A DNA stretch of 64,000 nt from Paracoccaceae bacterium (GCA_024742405.1 JANSYP010000009.1:54516-118515); one strand, 5' to 3'; counted from the first letter of the stretch, positions 27,156 through 36,814 are shown. The notes: generated from the letters alone by a model not told the origin. A program made the numbers and translations.

Positions 27156-27542
27156 ATGAAAGCTACCCTTGCAGGGCTGGTCATGATCGGAACGGCAGGA
27201 AGCATCGGGGTTGTTCTGCCCGGTCCGAATGCGCCCTACCGTATCGGGCATATTGCCGTCCCGCGCGTGGACGATGCGGGTATATCCGACCATGTCATGA
27301 CCTATGCCGCGTCCGCGCCGATGACGCGGGCGGAGGTCACCGCCTGGGCCGGGAAAGTCGCCTGGTCGCGCAGTGGCCCTTCGATCGTGCTTGTCTATGC
27401 GCCCGGCCTACCCGTACCCGACCCGTCCCGTGCCACCAGCCTGCGCGATGCGCTCTGGATTGCGGAACGGGGACCTTTGCACTGGCGGGTCGACATAGAC
27501 GCAGGCGGCACACGCGAAATCACACAGATCTCCGGGGGATGA
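27156..27542 (+). CDS. Hypothetical exported protein
   Basis: 128 residues with a hydrophobic N-terminus (ATLAGLVMIGTAGSIGVVLP) acting as signal peptide or anchor. The remainder is mixed with no recognised motif. I do not recognise a family. Codon use looks like its neighbours. It is monocistronic, between an ArsR gene and a convergent LysR gene. Confidence 0.5.
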   Translation: MKATLAGLVMIGTAGSIGVVLPGPNAPYRIGHIAVPRVDDAGISDHVMTYAASAPMTRAEVTAWAGKVAWSRSGPSIVLVYAPGLPVPDPSRATSLRDALWIAERGPLHWRVDIDAGGTREITQISGG

Positions 27543-27692
27543 ATGGCACCGCCCACCGGCCCCTCCTCGGACCGGCGGGCGGGCCCGACAGGCGAACGCG
27601 TTCGGACACCTGTCCGAGACCCCTCCAGGCTCCCGTCCCCATATGTCGCAGGACCGTGATGCCCGCACATTGACCTAAGTCATTACGCCGGC

Positions 27693-28577
27693 TCAGAGAT
27701 CGGTCCAGCCTTTCGCCTCGGCCTTCAGATGCGTCAACAGCGATTGCACCTTGGCGGTGCGATGCAGATCGACGTGAGTGACCAGCCAGATCTGAGCGGA
27801 CCAGTCGTCCCGTGGCGGCAGCACCTGGACCAGCTCAGGATGGTCGCGAGCCTCCCAGCACGGCAGAAACCCCAGCCCCGCGCCTTGCAGGATCGCGTAC
27901 TTCACCGCACGCGAGTCTGTCGCACGAAACACCACTTGGTCGCGCGAGACGTTCTCGGTCATCCAGCGATAAAACGGCGCTCGGGACTTTTCGACATCGA
28001 ACCCGACAAAGACATGGCCGTCGAAGCGACCTTCTTCGGGCATCCCGCGCGCCTCCAGATAAGCCCGCGACGCGTACATTCCGACCTGCTGGACCGCGAA
28101 TTTCTGAACCACATTGTCGGGCTGGTCAGGCGCGGGTCCGGCGCGGATCGCGACATGGGCCTCTCCGTACTCCAGACGGAACACCCGGTCATCGGTCAGG
28201 AACCGGGCAATCACGCCGGGGTGCGCCATCTGAAACGACGCAATGGACGGGGCGAGCAGCGGCGAGAAGCTCGCGAGACTCGTGACAACCAGTTCGCCGG
28301 ACACGCTTTCGCCGCGGCCCTTGAGACGGCTGACAAGCTGTGTGAACTGGTCATCCGTTGCCTGAGCGACCTGCAGCAGATCCTGCCCCGCTTCTGTTGC
28401 GGTGTAGCCGCGGGCGTGCCGCTGAAAGAGCTTTGTACTCAGCCGCGCCTCCAGCGCATCGATATGGCGGATGACGGTGGCATGGTGGACACCCAGCACT
28501 TCGGCCGCCCCGGAGACCGTGCCCATCCGCGCCACATGATAGGCCGTGCGAATCTCGTCCCATGCATCGATGGACAA
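27693..28577 (-). CDS. LysR family transcriptional regulator
   Basis: 294 residues. The N-terminal helix-turn-helix is clear (GTVSGAAEVLGVHHATVIRHIDALEARLSTKLF, about 18-50), followed by the linker helix and a periplasmic-binding-like effector domain. It resembles the GcvA/AmpR-like branch with short effector domain features (SVSGELVVTSLASFSPLLAP). No divergent target gene lies next to it, as the upstream gene is co-oriented 264 bases away; the regulon is unknown. Confidence 0.9.
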   Translation of the reverse strand: MSIDAWDEIRTAYHVARMGTVSGAAEVLGVHHATVIRHIDALEARLSTKLFQRHARGYTATEAGQDLLQVAQATDDQFTQLVSRLKGRGESVSGELVVTSLASFSPLLAPSIASFQMAHPGVIARFLTDDRVFRLEYGEAHVAIRAGPAPDQPDNVVQKFAVQQVGMYASRAYLEARGMPEEGRFDGHVFVGFDVEKSRAPFYRWMTENVSRDQVVFRATDSRAVKYAILQGAGLGFLPCWEARDHPELVQVLPPRDDWSAQIWLVTHVDLHRTAKVQSLLTHLKAEAKGWTDL

Positions 28578-28758
28578 GGCGTGTCTCCCTCATTGGACAG
28601 GCGCCATGCTGCGACGCATCCAGAACCTGCACAGAAATCACCCGGCCGTGCAAGACGCCCGCTGCGACCGGAAAGCGAAGCCGGGCGGGGAAGCCAAAAC
28701 CCGACGCCCTGCGTCAATGGAGCGGATCGCGCAAAGCCCTTGTCTCACCGGGTGACGC

Positions 28759-28795
28759 AAAAAAACGGCACGTCCGGGGGTACCGAACATGCCGT
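28759..28795 (-). terminator. Intrinsic terminator of the dsbA-like gene
   Basis: On the minus strand ACGGCATGTTCGG pairs with CCGGACGTGCCGT (13 positions with two G-T wobbles), then seven T. It lies 45 bases after the stop. The strongest terminator in the window. Confidence 0.88.
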
Positions 28796-28840
28796 CATCG
28801 AGGTCAAGTTCCCTGCCCGGCAGCAGCCCGGCGCGAAATC

Positions 28841-29509
28841 TCAGTTCGACAGTTTTTCGTCCAGAATCTCCGCGAAATCATCATAGCTCATATTGCTGTG
28901 CTGTACGCCGTCGATGATGAAGGTTGGCGTGCCCTGCACACCGTCCGCATCGGCATTTTCCTGGTACCAGGCAACCAAAGCCTCGGCCTTTTCGCCATCG
29001 GCCAGACAGGCGTCGAGCTCCGCGTCCGAAAGGCCCGCCGTTTTGCCGATCCGACGCAGATTGCCGACAACGGTGGCCGGATCGCCACCGGACGTCCATT
29101 CGCTTTGCGTGCTGTAGACCATGTCGGTAATCCCGAAATAGCGCTCCGGACCGCCGCAGCGCGCTACCATCCCGGCCCAGAGGCCGAACCGGTCGAAATA
29201 GACCTCGCGATGGACGAACTGCACCTTGCCGGTGTCGATGAAGTTTTCCTTGAGCTCCTTGAACACCGTTTTGTGGAACGTCGCGCAATGCGGACAGGTG
29301 AACGAGGCGTACTCCACAACCGTGATCGGCGCGTCGGGATCGCCAAGGGTCATCTCGACGATCTCGGTCGATCCGGTGTCTTGCTCCGCCTCGGCGGATT
29401 GCGCATGGGCCGCGCCGCCATGGCCCAGGCTGGAGTGGGCAGAGGGCAGGCCAAAGATGCTAAGCGCTGTTGCGCCTGCAAGAAGGAAGAGAAAACGGGC
29501 ACGGGTCAT
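28841..29509 (-). CDS. DsbA family thiol-disulfide oxidoreductase
   Basis: 222 residues, exported: the N-terminal TRARFLFLLAGATALSIFG hydrophobic core is followed by an alanine/histidine-rich stretch. The thioredoxin-fold active site is CPHC (C72, C75) in EYASFTCPHCATFH, and the cis-proline is in GVQGTPTFII. A helical insertion lies between. It is likely a periplasmic disulfide oxidase or the BdbD-type variant. The ATG after AAGGAGCCTTCC was selected over one eight codons upstream. It lies 20 bases after the DUF721 gene on the same strand. Confidence 0.9.
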   Translation of the reverse strand: MTRARFLFLLAGATALSIFGLPSAHSSLGHGGAAHAQSAEAEQDTGSTEIVEMTLGDPDAPITVVEYASFTCPHCATFHKTVFKELKENFIDTGKVQFVHREVYFDRFGLWAGMVARCGGPERYFGITDMVYSTQSEWTSGGDPATVVGNLRRIGKTAGLSDAELDACLADGEKAEALVAWYQENADADGVQGTPTFIIDGVQHSNMSYDDFAEILDEKLSN

Positions 29510-29529
29510 GGAAGGCTCCTTGTTCGGCC

Positions 29530-30051
29530 TCAATCGGAAGACAGACGGGGTAGATGCGCCGACAGCGAGGTCAGCGCGGCGCGAAGCTCCGGATCGCGCA
29601 CCGCGTCGAGCGCGTCGCGGGCGACCGGGGGATGCTCGGGACGGGTCTGCGGCGCGGGCTCAAAGGGCGCAGGCGGTTCGCCGAACCCTTCCGGTGCGGT
29701 CTGGGTGATCTTGATGCGCGAAATGGCGGTGTAGCCGTAGCAGGCATTCACGCGTTCGCGCAGTTCGGGCAGACGGGCCTGGACGATGGGTGCGGCGGCG
29801 CCGGAGGCCAGAACCGTGAGCGTCGCCCCGAAACTGCCCCGCCCATAGGCCGCGCGCACCGGGCGGCAGAGCAGGGCGAGGTCGGCCCCGACGATCTCTG
29901 CCCAATGGGTGAGAAGACGGCTGACGGCAAAGCCACGGCTCTCGCCCACCTTGCGGATCTGGGTCTCGACCAATGCGCCAGCACGCTTGAAACCGCGACG
30001 GCCGGTCTTGCGCGTGGGTGGTTTTTTTGGTGTGCGTGAAGATCCGGTCAT
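29530..30051 (-). CDS. DUF721 domain-containing protein
   Basis: 173 residues. The core VSRLLTHWAEIVGADLALLCRPVRA and GATLTVLASGAAAPIVQARLPEL matches the DUF721 (DciA-like) family; related DciA proteins load the replicative helicase. The first 25 residues are basic, and the C-terminus is proline-rich with a helical end. It is divergent from mutY, a common arrangement in Rhodobacterales. The ATG giving MTGSSRTPKK was chosen; the open frame continues upstream only as a mutY shadow. Confidence 0.82.
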   Translation of the reverse strand: MTGSSRTPKKPPTRKTGRRGFKRAGALVETQIRKVGESRGFAVSRLLTHWAEIVGADLALLCRPVRAAYGRGSFGATLTVLASGAAAPIVQARLPELRERVNACYGYTAISRIKITQTAPEGFGEPPAPFEPAPQTRPEHPPVARDALDAVRDPELRAALTSLSAHLPRLSSD

Positions 30052-30147
30052 TGCCGTTCTGGGGTGCCACTCTCTTGTCTGACGCTGCGCCACACTAGCT
30101 GTCTGACACCGCGACACCAGCCCTGCCCGCGTTCTGGAGAATAACTC

Positions 30148-31245
30148 TTGTGTGAAACCGCCGCGACGTCCCAGCCGCTGCCCGCCGCCCGGGCCGAGGA
30201 TCTGCTGGATTGGTATGACGCCCATGCCCGCGATCTGCCCTGGCGCGTGCCGCCCGCCGCGCGCAAGGCTGGCGCCCGTCCCGATCCCTACCGGGTGTGG
30301 CTGTCGGAGATTATGTTGCAGCAGACCACGGTCGCTGCCGTGAGGCCCTATTTCGAGCGGTTCACGACGCGCTGGAAGACAGTCGAGTCCCTCGCCCAGG
30401 CCGAGGATTCCGATCTCATGGCCGCGTGGGCGGGGCTGGGGTACTATGCGCGGGCGCGCAATCTGATGAAATGCGCCCGCGTGATTGCAACCGAGCATAA
30501 CGGGATCTTTCCTGGGACGGAGGACGCTCTGCGTGCGCTGCCCGGTATAGGCCCCTATACCGCAGGGGCTATTGCGGCCATCGTCTTTGATCGGCCGGCA
30601 GTGGTTGTCGACGGCAATGTGGAACGGGTGATGGCGCGGCTCTATGATATCGAAACGCCCCTGCCCGATGCCAAGCCCGAGCTGACCGCGCTTGCCGCAG
30701 GGCTGACCCCGCAGCACCGACCCGGCGACTACGCTCAGGCAGTTATGGATCTGGGGGCGACCATCTGCACGCCGCGCAATCCCGCATGCGGGCTTTGCCC
30801 CTGGCGCGCCGCCTGCCGTGGCAGGCTGACCGGCGATCCCGTCCGACTGCCCCGCAAACGCAGGAAACCGGCAAAACCGATCCGCCACGGCGTAGTGTAT
30901 CTGGCCCGCCGTGCAGACGGGGGCTGGCTGTTGGAGACGCGTCCCGAAAGCGGGCTGCTGGGCGGCATGCTCGGATGGCCCGGCACGGACTGGACAGATG
31001 GCGCGGCGCCGGAGGCGGCACCACCCCTCGCCGCGGACTGGCACGCCCTGCCCGGCGAAGTGCGCCACACCTTCACCCATTTCCATCTGAGGCTGGCGTT
31101 GCGCGTTGCCCATGTCAGCATGGATGCGGCTCTGCCCATAGGGAAAGTAATCGCGGCTGCCGCGTTCGACCCAGCGGACCTGCCCACCGTAATGCGCAAG
31201 GCCCATGACCTGGCGCGGCCATGGTTCGATCAAGCGGGCGACTGA
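30148..31245 (+). CDS. mutY: A/G-specific adenine DNA glycosylase MutY
   Basis: 365 residues. It removes adenine mispaired with 8-oxoguanine. Present are the catalytic glutamate region SEIMLQQTTV, the helix-hairpin-helix LPGIGPYTAGAIAAI, the catalytic aspartate in VVDGNVERVMAR, and the [4Fe-4S] cluster with C-x6-C-x2-C-x5-C (CTPRNPACGLC, PWRAAC). The C-terminal third is the NUDIX-like 8-oxoG recognition domain. No ATG or GTG fits before the conserved DWYDAHARDLPWR; TTG nine bases after GGAGA is the likely start, an unusual start codon. Confidence 0.94.
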   Translation: MCETAATSQPLPAARAEDLLDWYDAHARDLPWRVPPAARKAGARPDPYRVWLSEIMLQQTTVAAVRPYFERFTTRWKTVESLAQAEDSDLMAAWAGLGYYARARNLMKCARVIATEHNGIFPGTEDALRALPGIGPYTAGAIAAIVFDRPAVVVDGNVERVMARLYDIETPLPDAKPELTALAAGLTPQHRPGDYAQAVMDLGATICTPRNPACGLCPWRAACRGRLTGDPVRLPRKRRKPAKPIRHGVVYLARRADGGWLLETRPESGLLGGMLGWPGTDWTDGAAPEAAPPLAADWHALPGEVRHTFTHFHLRLALRVAHVSMDAALPIGKVIAAAAFDPADLPTVMRKAHDLARPWFDQAGD

Positions 31246-31264
31246 AGGCGCGGGCGAGCGCCGA

Positions 31265-33058
31265 TCACTCCGCCGCCATCGCCTCGGTGAATTGTAGCCG
31301 GGCCAGCCGGGCGTAGAGACCGCCCTCGGCCACCAGGCTATCGTGTGTGCCCTCGGCCACGATCTGGCCATGGTCCATGACAATGATCCGATCGGCCTTT
31401 TTGACCGTCGCCAGGCGGTGGGCCACCACTATGGTCGTGCGTTCTGCGGCAAGCCGGTCCACCGCATCCTGCACCGCGCGTTCGCTTTCGGCATCGAGCG
31501 CCGACGTCGCCTCGTCCAACAGCAGCACCGGCGCATTGCGCAGGATCGCCCGTGCAATCGCCACGCGCTGGCGCTGTCCGCCCGACAGCATGACGCCGCG
31601 CTCGCCCAGATAAGTGTCAAAGCCCTCGGGAAGCGCCGCGATGAAGCCGTGGGCCGCCGCGGCATGGGCCGCGGCCTCGACCTCGGCGTCGCTGGCCTCA
31701 GGCCGACCGAACCGGATGTTTTCGCGCGCGGTATCGGCAAAGATCACCGCCTCCTGCGGCACCAATGCTATGGCCTGCCGGAAATCCGCGCGCGCCACTT
31801 CGCGCAGATCGATCCCGTCGAGTTCGACCGCGCCACCCGCGGGATCGTAGTACCGCAGCAGAAGTTGCAGGATGGTGGTCTTGCCCGCCCCGGACGGGCC
31901 GACGACCGCAACCGTTTCGCCCGGGCGCACGTCGAGGGTGATCCCGTTCAGCGCGGCATCTTCGGGTCGGGTCGGATAGTGGAACGTGACGTCCCGGAAC
32001 TTCACGGCACCGCGCGCGGGCTGCGGCAGGGGCACCGGCACAGCAGGATCCTGGACGCTGTCAACCTCGTGCAGCAGTTCGACGAGTCGCTCCGTGGCGC
32101 CGGCGGCGCGTTGCAGTTCTCCCCAGATTTCCGACAGCGCCGCGGTGCTGGCCGCCATGATCGCCGCATAGATGACGAACTGCACCAACTCGCCGACGCT
32201 CATGACATCCGCACGCACATCCCGCGCGCCGATCCAAAGCACCCCGACGATCCCGGCAAACACCAGAAAGATCACAATGGCGGTCAAAAGGGCGCGTACC
32301 GCGATCCGAGCCTTGGCACTGTCAAAGGACCGTTCGGTCACGAAATCGAACTGCGCCCGCGACCTGGCCTCGTGGGTAAAGGCCTGAACGGCCTGGACCG
32401 ACAGAAGCTGCTCGGAGGCCTTGCCGGAGCTCTGGGCGATCCAGTCCTGGTTGTCCTTGCTGAGCATCCGGACGCGGCGACCCAGAGCGATGATCGGCAC
32501 GATCACCACCGGTACCAGCAACAGCACGAGGCCCGTGAGCTTCGCGCTGGTCAGCAGCATCATCGCCAGACCGCCCGCGAACAACAGCACATTGCGCAGG
32601 AACCACGAGACCGAGGAGCCGACCACCGAGAGGATGAGGGTCGTGTCCGTGGTTATGCGGCTGAGCACCTCGCCGGTCATGATCTTCTCGTAAAAGGCCG
32701 GGCTCATCCCGATCATGCGGTCGAAGACCGTCTTGCGAATATCAGCGACGACCCGTTCGCCCAGTCGCGTGACAAGGTAATAGCGCACCGCCGTACCGAT
32801 CGAGAGCAGCGCTGCAATCCCGAGAGCCGCGAAGAAATACTGGTCGAGCAGTGCGACGGATTCGGTCTCGAACCCGTCGACGACCCGCCGAACGGCCATC
32901 GGAAGCACCAAAGACACCGCGGCCGTGAAAACCAGCGCGAGGACGGACAGAGCAAGAAGCCCGCGGTAAGGCAGGACAAAAGGGACCAAGCCTCGTAGCG
33001 CACCGACTCTCTTCGATGTGCCCCGATCCGCATCTCCGGATTGCGGTTTACGCGCCAT
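31265..33058 (-). CDS. ABC exporter, fused permease and ATPase (MsbA-like)
   Basis: 597-residue half-transporter. Six membrane helices occupy about residues 25-310. The nucleotide-binding domain has Walker A GPSGAGKTT, signature LSGGQRQR, Walker B LLLDEATSALD and the switch VAHRLATVKKAD. It resembles MsbA/LmrA lipid or multidrug exporters. It is convergent with mutY (19 bases between stops). The region upstream of its start contains no operon partner. Confidence 0.92.
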   Translation of the reverse strand: MARKPQSGDADRGTSKRVGALRGLVPFVLPYRGLLALSVLALVFTAAVSLVLPMAVRRVVDGFETESVALLDQYFFAALGIAALLSIGTAVRYYLVTRLGERVVADIRKTVFDRMIGMSPAFYEKIMTGEVLSRITTDTTLILSVVGSSVSWFLRNVLLFAGGLAMMLLTSAKLTGLVLLLVPVVIVPIIALGRRVRMLSKDNQDWIAQSSGKASEQLLSVQAVQAFTHEARSRAQFDFVTERSFDSAKARIAVRALLTAIVIFLVFAGIVGVLWIGARDVRADVMSVGELVQFVIYAAIMAASTAALSEIWGELQRAAGATERLVELLHEVDSVQDPAVPVPLPQPARGAVKFRDVTFHYPTRPEDAALNGITLDVRPGETVAVVGPSGAGKTTILQLLLRYYDPAGGAVELDGIDLREVARADFRQAIALVPQEAVIFADTARENIRFGRPEASDAEVEAAAHAAAAHGFIAALPEGFDTYLGERGVMLSGGQRQRVAIARAILRNAPVLLLDEATSALDAESERAVQDAVDRLAAERTTIVVAHRLATVKKADRIIVMDHGQIVAEGTHDSLVAEGGLYARLARLQFTEAMAAE

Positions 33059-33533
33059 GACATCTCCCGTTTGTTCAACCCGGGATATTTCAACCTCCGA
33101 GGTACAACAAGCGGACAGTCGCGCGCAGGGGGACCGGCGGGGCCGCGGGCTCTTGCGGCACGGGCCACCTGGCTACTGCGAAAGGCCGGCAGTGTTAGGC
33201 GCGCACGGATGGCAGTGGATCGATCGCAGGAGGCGAATGCTCATGCTCCCCCGCGAAATGACACGGGTCGCTCACGAGGAAACTGCGGTGCGAACGAGGC
33301 CATTCTCGGGATCCGCTGAGTTTGAGGAGTAGACCGGGTGGACAGAGAGCCCGCAAGATCAACCAGGTACCGTGGTACACTCTTGATTTTATTTATTTAC
33401 AGGCACTTCTTCGGTCTGCAGGGACATCCGAAACGTTCAGGTAGTGGTCAATTGTCTTGGTTTTTTTGTCGAGTGACGCGCCCCCCGGAAATCGCATGCT
33501 GACGGACGCTGTGATCTGAGGCCTGCTGCTCTT
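33059..33533. other. Gene-free stretch at the left edge of the decayed segment
   Basis: About 475 bases. I see no supported gene. There is a small perfect palindrome GTACCGTGGTAC (33367-33378) followed by an AT-rich run. The base composition is less GC-rich than the neighbours near 33380-33470. Confidence 0.45.
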
Positions 33534-33695
33534 ATGCGAAAGAGACAGAAAGGAAGCCGAAATGAGGTCGCGGTTAAGGCGAAGATCTCCGTGGAAGCCT
33601 GGAAGAGCGATAGGACGTCTGTCGGACTGGTGACAGGTTTCGAGGTTGGCCAGACGCTGATGCACCAATGGAACGAGCCATCGGCCCGAGGGTGA
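33534..33695 (+). pseudogene. IS3-family transposase OrfA remnant
   Basis: 53 codons from ATG to TGA. The product contains VKAKISVEAWKSDRTSVGL, then TGFEVGQTLMHQW. This aligns with the helix-turn-helix start of IS3-family OrfA proteins (consensus of the kind FKAKVALEAxKGERTxxELAxxFxVHPxxIxxWK), but the protein ends at about half the normal length. It is followed downstream by OrfB-like remains in several frames. Recognition is by motif, with no search run. Confidence 0.6.
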
Positions 33696-33875
33696 CGGTA
33701 CGCTCTTTGCTGGATGGGCCTTCAGGCGCAGGACTTCCGGGCGCGAAAGCGCAAGCTCAGTGGCAAGATGTGAGACTCAGGATTGTCGGCAAGGACCCCC
33801 CGTTGTCGGTCCGCGCGCAGTGTCGGGGCGCTCGATGAAGCGATCCGATGCCAGGGCCCGCGAGAGATTACGAAA
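33696..33875. other. Spacer between OrfA and OrfB remnants
   Basis: About 180 bases inside the degraded element; no readable frame. It probably represents collapsed OrfB 5' sequence. Confidence 0.35.
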
Positions 33876-34083
33876 ACCGATCAGGGGGCTAGTCCACAGT
33901 ATTGGCCTGGACGGACCGGCTGCGCATTCCGATGGACGGCAAGATATGCAACCTGAACACCGTCTACATCCGGCGGATCCGGCGACCGCCACGGCATGAG
34001 AGCGTCCGCCCGCAGGCCCGGCGGACATAAGTACGTGGGTCAGCTTCCACACCCACAAACGGCCTAACTCCGCCTTCAACTGA
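33876..34083 (+). pseudogene. IS3-family transposase OrfB remnant, frameshifted
   Basis: Three short pieces in three frames match the DDE catalytic region of IS3-type OrfB in order: TDQG (33876-33887), then WTDRLRIPMDGKICNLNTVY and ESVRPQARRT up to a stop near 34030, then WVSFHTHKRPNSAFN from 34036. Intact relatives read TDQGxQFTS...WxxRLxxxGIxxSMDGxGxxxDNxxxERxW...WIxFYNxxRPHxAL. At least two frameshifts and one stop have occurred. Confidence 0.65.
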
Positions 34084-34318
34084 CAGACGCCGCATCTGGC
34101 TCGCCGGCGCGCGGCACTTTGATCATGGGGCCCGGACGGCAGCTTCAATCCCGCCAGATCCCACCCAAGCGTCGAGACGCATTTCAGAGCGAGTGGCAAG
34201 AACAGAACCCGACCCTATTGCCTGCAAGACACGTATCTTTTTGTATTGAGTACGTCATTTCTGGAAATCACGATGCAACATAGAGTGATTTTTGGGGCAA
34301 GGCATCGGGGCGTTTTCC
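34084..34318. other. No gene seen, IS3 remnant to tRNA-Gly
   Basis: About 235 bases with no readable gene. This is the downstream side of the minus-strand tRNA; no clear terminator hairpin is visible. Confidence 0.4.
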
Positions 34319-34392
34319 TGGAGCGGGTAGCGGGAATCGAACCCGCACGACTAGCTTGGAAGGCTAGGGCGCTACCATTACACCATACCCGC
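34319..34392 (-). tRNA. tRNA-Gly (anticodon TCC)
   Basis: On the minus strand the cloverleaf starts GCGGGTATGGTGTAATGG. The acceptor stem GCGGGTA pairs with TACCCGC, the anticodon arm is CTAGC-CTTCCAA-GCTAG (anticodon TCC), and the T-arm GCGGGTTCGATTCCCGC is perfect. The 3' CCA is encoded in the DNA. It sits inside the decayed region and is a plausible integration site for the mobile-element remnants around it. Confidence 0.95.
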
Positions 34393-34589
34393 ACCGCATT
34401 TTCGGGGTATATGTGGCAGTGTATTTGCCGTCAAGGAGTGCCCGGAGAGGGCCACACCAACTACAGGGTGTCGGCACGCACGGCTTTGGTTCACACATTG
34501 CGCCGAGAGGATTCACTTCGCAAATCCAGCAAGATAGCTGGAATAGGCGAGCGGTTATTTCTCCGACGAAGTACTAAGCCAGGAACTGG

Positions 34590-35092
34590 TTGAGCAATTG
34601 CGACGCGCTGAGGCGTCGCGGATCGCTGCCAATTTGGTTTGATCCGGAGATGATCTGGACACCTCCAATGACCGGCAAGCGCGGTCGGAATCAACACTTC
34701 AGCGGCGCCGCAATCGCGACTTGCCTGACTGTGAATGTGCGGTTCACGATGCCTCTGTGGCAGACGCCCCGGTACATCGAAAGCCTCTTGCCTTGATCGG
34801 GCTGGATTGGACGGTTCCCGACTTCGGCGCCCTTTGCCGCCACCAAAAGACGCTGAAGGTAAACCCTCCCTATGGAGGCGCCATTGGCCCTCTCATCCTT
34901 CCAATTGTCAGCACACCCATCACGGCAGATGGACGTGGCGAATGGAAGGCGCGCAACCTTGGCCGCCCCAAGTGCCGGGTATGGCATAGGCTACATATCG
35001 GGACCGACGGGAAAACGCTTGGGGTGAGGGCCTTGGAGGTCACGACCAGCAATGTGGGTGACGCACCGATGTTGCGGGAGTTGCTCGACTGA
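34590..35092 (+). pseudogene. IS5-family transposase remnant, frameshifted and truncated
   Basis: The N-terminal frame reads RRRGSLPIWFDPEM, TGKRGRNQHFS and ends in RYIESLLP at a stop. The next part is in another frame: IGLDWTVPDFGALCRHQKTL, VSTPITADGRGEWKARN, VWHRLHIGTDGKTL and DAPMLRELLD, then a stop. Intact IS5-type transposases contain these blocks in one frame (IDSTGIKVxGEGEWxxRKHG...) and continue about 100 residues further. So the element has one frameshift near 34790 and has lost its 3' half. Terminal inverted repeats were not found. Confidence 0.78.
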
Positions 35093-35167
35093 TTTTTCCA
35101 AAGTGAAGTGGTCCCCAGCTCAGATCAGGAGAATTGAGCACCGCTTCAGTGACGTGGATAACGAGCT

Positions 35168-35924
35168 TCACGGTAATGGATGGCCAACTTCCAGTGCATC
35201 CAGGACGCGGGCAAGGAAGGCGTCACGTTCCAAGAGTTCGAAAAGCATGATGTGCTCATCGGCCCCTGTGAACACGCGCGATATCGCCCGGACCACAAAC
35301 GATGGTCGGCCCCCTTGGGCCGCGATGACGCCACCGTCCGTGCCGAAATCCACCGTGCCAAGCGGTAGCCGTGCGCTGGCAGGCTCGACAAAGGCGGTCT
35401 CCGGTCCTGTTGCGAGCTCGAAGCCCGGATAGCGATTGATCTCGGTGATCTCCATGGCAGCATCGGGCCACGTATTCTGCGCTTTCGACGAGATCTCCTG
35501 TCAATCCGGGCAGTGAAACGCACAAGGTCTTCTCCTCCGAAGTGTCGAATTTCGAACTCCAGAACTGTCCTTTCGGGGATCATGTTGAGAGCATTACCGC
35601 CCGCAAGGCTTCCGATATGGCTCGTGGCTTGGGGGACGGAATACCCCTTGCGTGCAACCCTGTCTCGGCAGTTTCGCTCTGTAGCCGCCTGAGCGATCCG
35701 ATGACGTCGCAGGCAAGATGCAGCGCGTGGACCTGGCTTGGCGCACTGGCGAAAAGGCAGTCACGCCACCCGCCCGGCGCCTCTATCCGATGGCAGCAGA
35801 CGCCAAGCGGCGGGAGGATCGAGATCGCGTGGGGCGTGATCGCGGTGTAGTCCGCTGCAGTGAAGTCCGAAAGAAAGGCGACCAACCGTTCGAGGACTTT
35901 ACAGGTCTCAATGTCCTTACTCGA
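35168..35924 (-). pseudogene. Remnant of an M20 deacylase (acetylornithine deacetylase-like)
   Basis: Pieces in order on the minus strand: SSKDIETCKVLERLVAF (N-terminus), CHRIEAPGGWRDCLFAS, APSQVHALHLACDVIGSLRR (dimerisation domain), IPERTVLEFEIRH and NRYPGFELATG...TVDFGTDGGVIAAQG (C-terminal catalytic part). These match M20/ArgE-type peptidases. The total span is about 750 bases against about 1,150 for an intact gene. The segment expected to carry the first zinc ligands (GHxDVVP) is missing, and the fragments lie in different frames. Confidence 0.65.
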
Positions 35925-36440
35925 ACAGCGCACAAGGGATGCGAAACTCGGTTTGTCCGCCCAGGCGCAGTACCCGGCCGTCTTCGACGAGCACATTCGG
36001 CTGCGCGACCGTCCTGCCTATCACTGTTCCGTTCTGTACGGCCAGCGCTCCGAGGTGGACCGCGGCGCAGGCGTGCAGGCCGGAAAGGATGCCCGCATCC
36101 AGCGTTTCGATCAGTATCGCGACACCGTCGGGACCGAGCTTCACCCGATGTGCGTCGGCGAGGACGACCGGTGTCCCGGCACGGACGACCGCGTCGCCCG
36201 TAACGAAATGGGACGGTGCAAGGACCTCAAGTGTGACGGCGGCGACAAGGGGCGCGCGTTCGGCCGCCGGGTGGATCGCGTTGTACAAAACGGGGACCGC
36301 GCAATTTCTCGAGGCCAAGGTCGCGCTGCCGAGAACCGGGCAGGCGGCCAAGAGACCGCTGTTGCGTGCGGAGGGCCCCCGGCCCGGTTCGAACGCGATC
36401 ATGACTGCATCGATACTGGGATCCGCGTAGAGTACAGCGT
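35917..36440 (-). pseudogene. Unrecognised degraded coding fragment
   Basis: A minus-strand frame of about 170 codons with protein-like hydrophobic periodicity (for example VTGDAVVRAGTPVVLADA and LDAGILSGLHACAAVHLG), ending next to the N-terminus of the M20 remnant. I do not recognise a family. The frame continues upstream as an antisense shadow of the rpiR and enolase remnants, so its real start is lost. It may be a broken gene once co-transcribed with the M20 gene. Confidence 0.3.
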
Positions 36441-36474
36441 CGAGCGTCTCGGCCGCGCGTCTCCCCTCAGCCAG

Positions 36475-36798
36475 TGCGGCGACGACCGCCTGATTGCGGT
36501 CGGCCTGCGGCGCAGCTCGGCCCAACTTGGCCGCGCGGTGGATCTCTTCCGAAACCGCGGCGTGTCGATTGCCTATGTCACAGACCGCAGCGAGGTCCGG
36601 ACACGGGAGTTTGCCACTTGCGTCTTTGCCAGCCAGGTCCGCGGCACGTCGCTGTTCGACTCCTAAGTCGGTGTCATCAGCCTCCTGAACTCTCTCGCCA
36701 CGCGCACCTACCACATCTCCGGCCGCACGGGGCGCGAGCGTCTCAACGAGCTCGAGGAGATGCTCGAAGCGCTTGGCGAGCTTGATCCGGAAGCATGA
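36475..36798 (+). pseudogene. RpiR-family regulator remnant (SIS domain) with nonsense codon
   Basis: The frame reads CGDDRLIAVGLRRSSAQLG, RAVDLFRNRGVSIAYVTDR and ASQVRGTSLFDS, then an in-frame TAA (36664-36666), and continues in the same frame with VGVISLLNSLATRTYHISG and RERLNELEEMLEALGELD. This is the sugar-isomerase (SIS) half of an RpiR/MurR-type regulator. The N-terminal helix-turn-helix domain is missing; the DNA there reads as the opposite-strand fragment. Loss of the whole N-terminus and one point stop show that it is not functional. Confidence 0.75.
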
Positions 36799-36814
36799 GC
36801 GGAGCGTTTGAGAC

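Noticed and set aside
31343..32998. 551-codon plus-strand frame opposite the ABC exporter
   Set aside because: Composition is typical of an antisense shadow in GC-rich DNA; all ABC motifs are on the minus strand.
33760..33999. 79-codon open frame in the IS3 remnant
   Set aside because: It is out of frame with the transposase pieces and has no protein-like pattern.
34319..35092. tRNA-Gly 3' end as a defined att site
   Set aside because: No second copy of the tRNA 3' end was found in the window, so integration there is only a suspicion.
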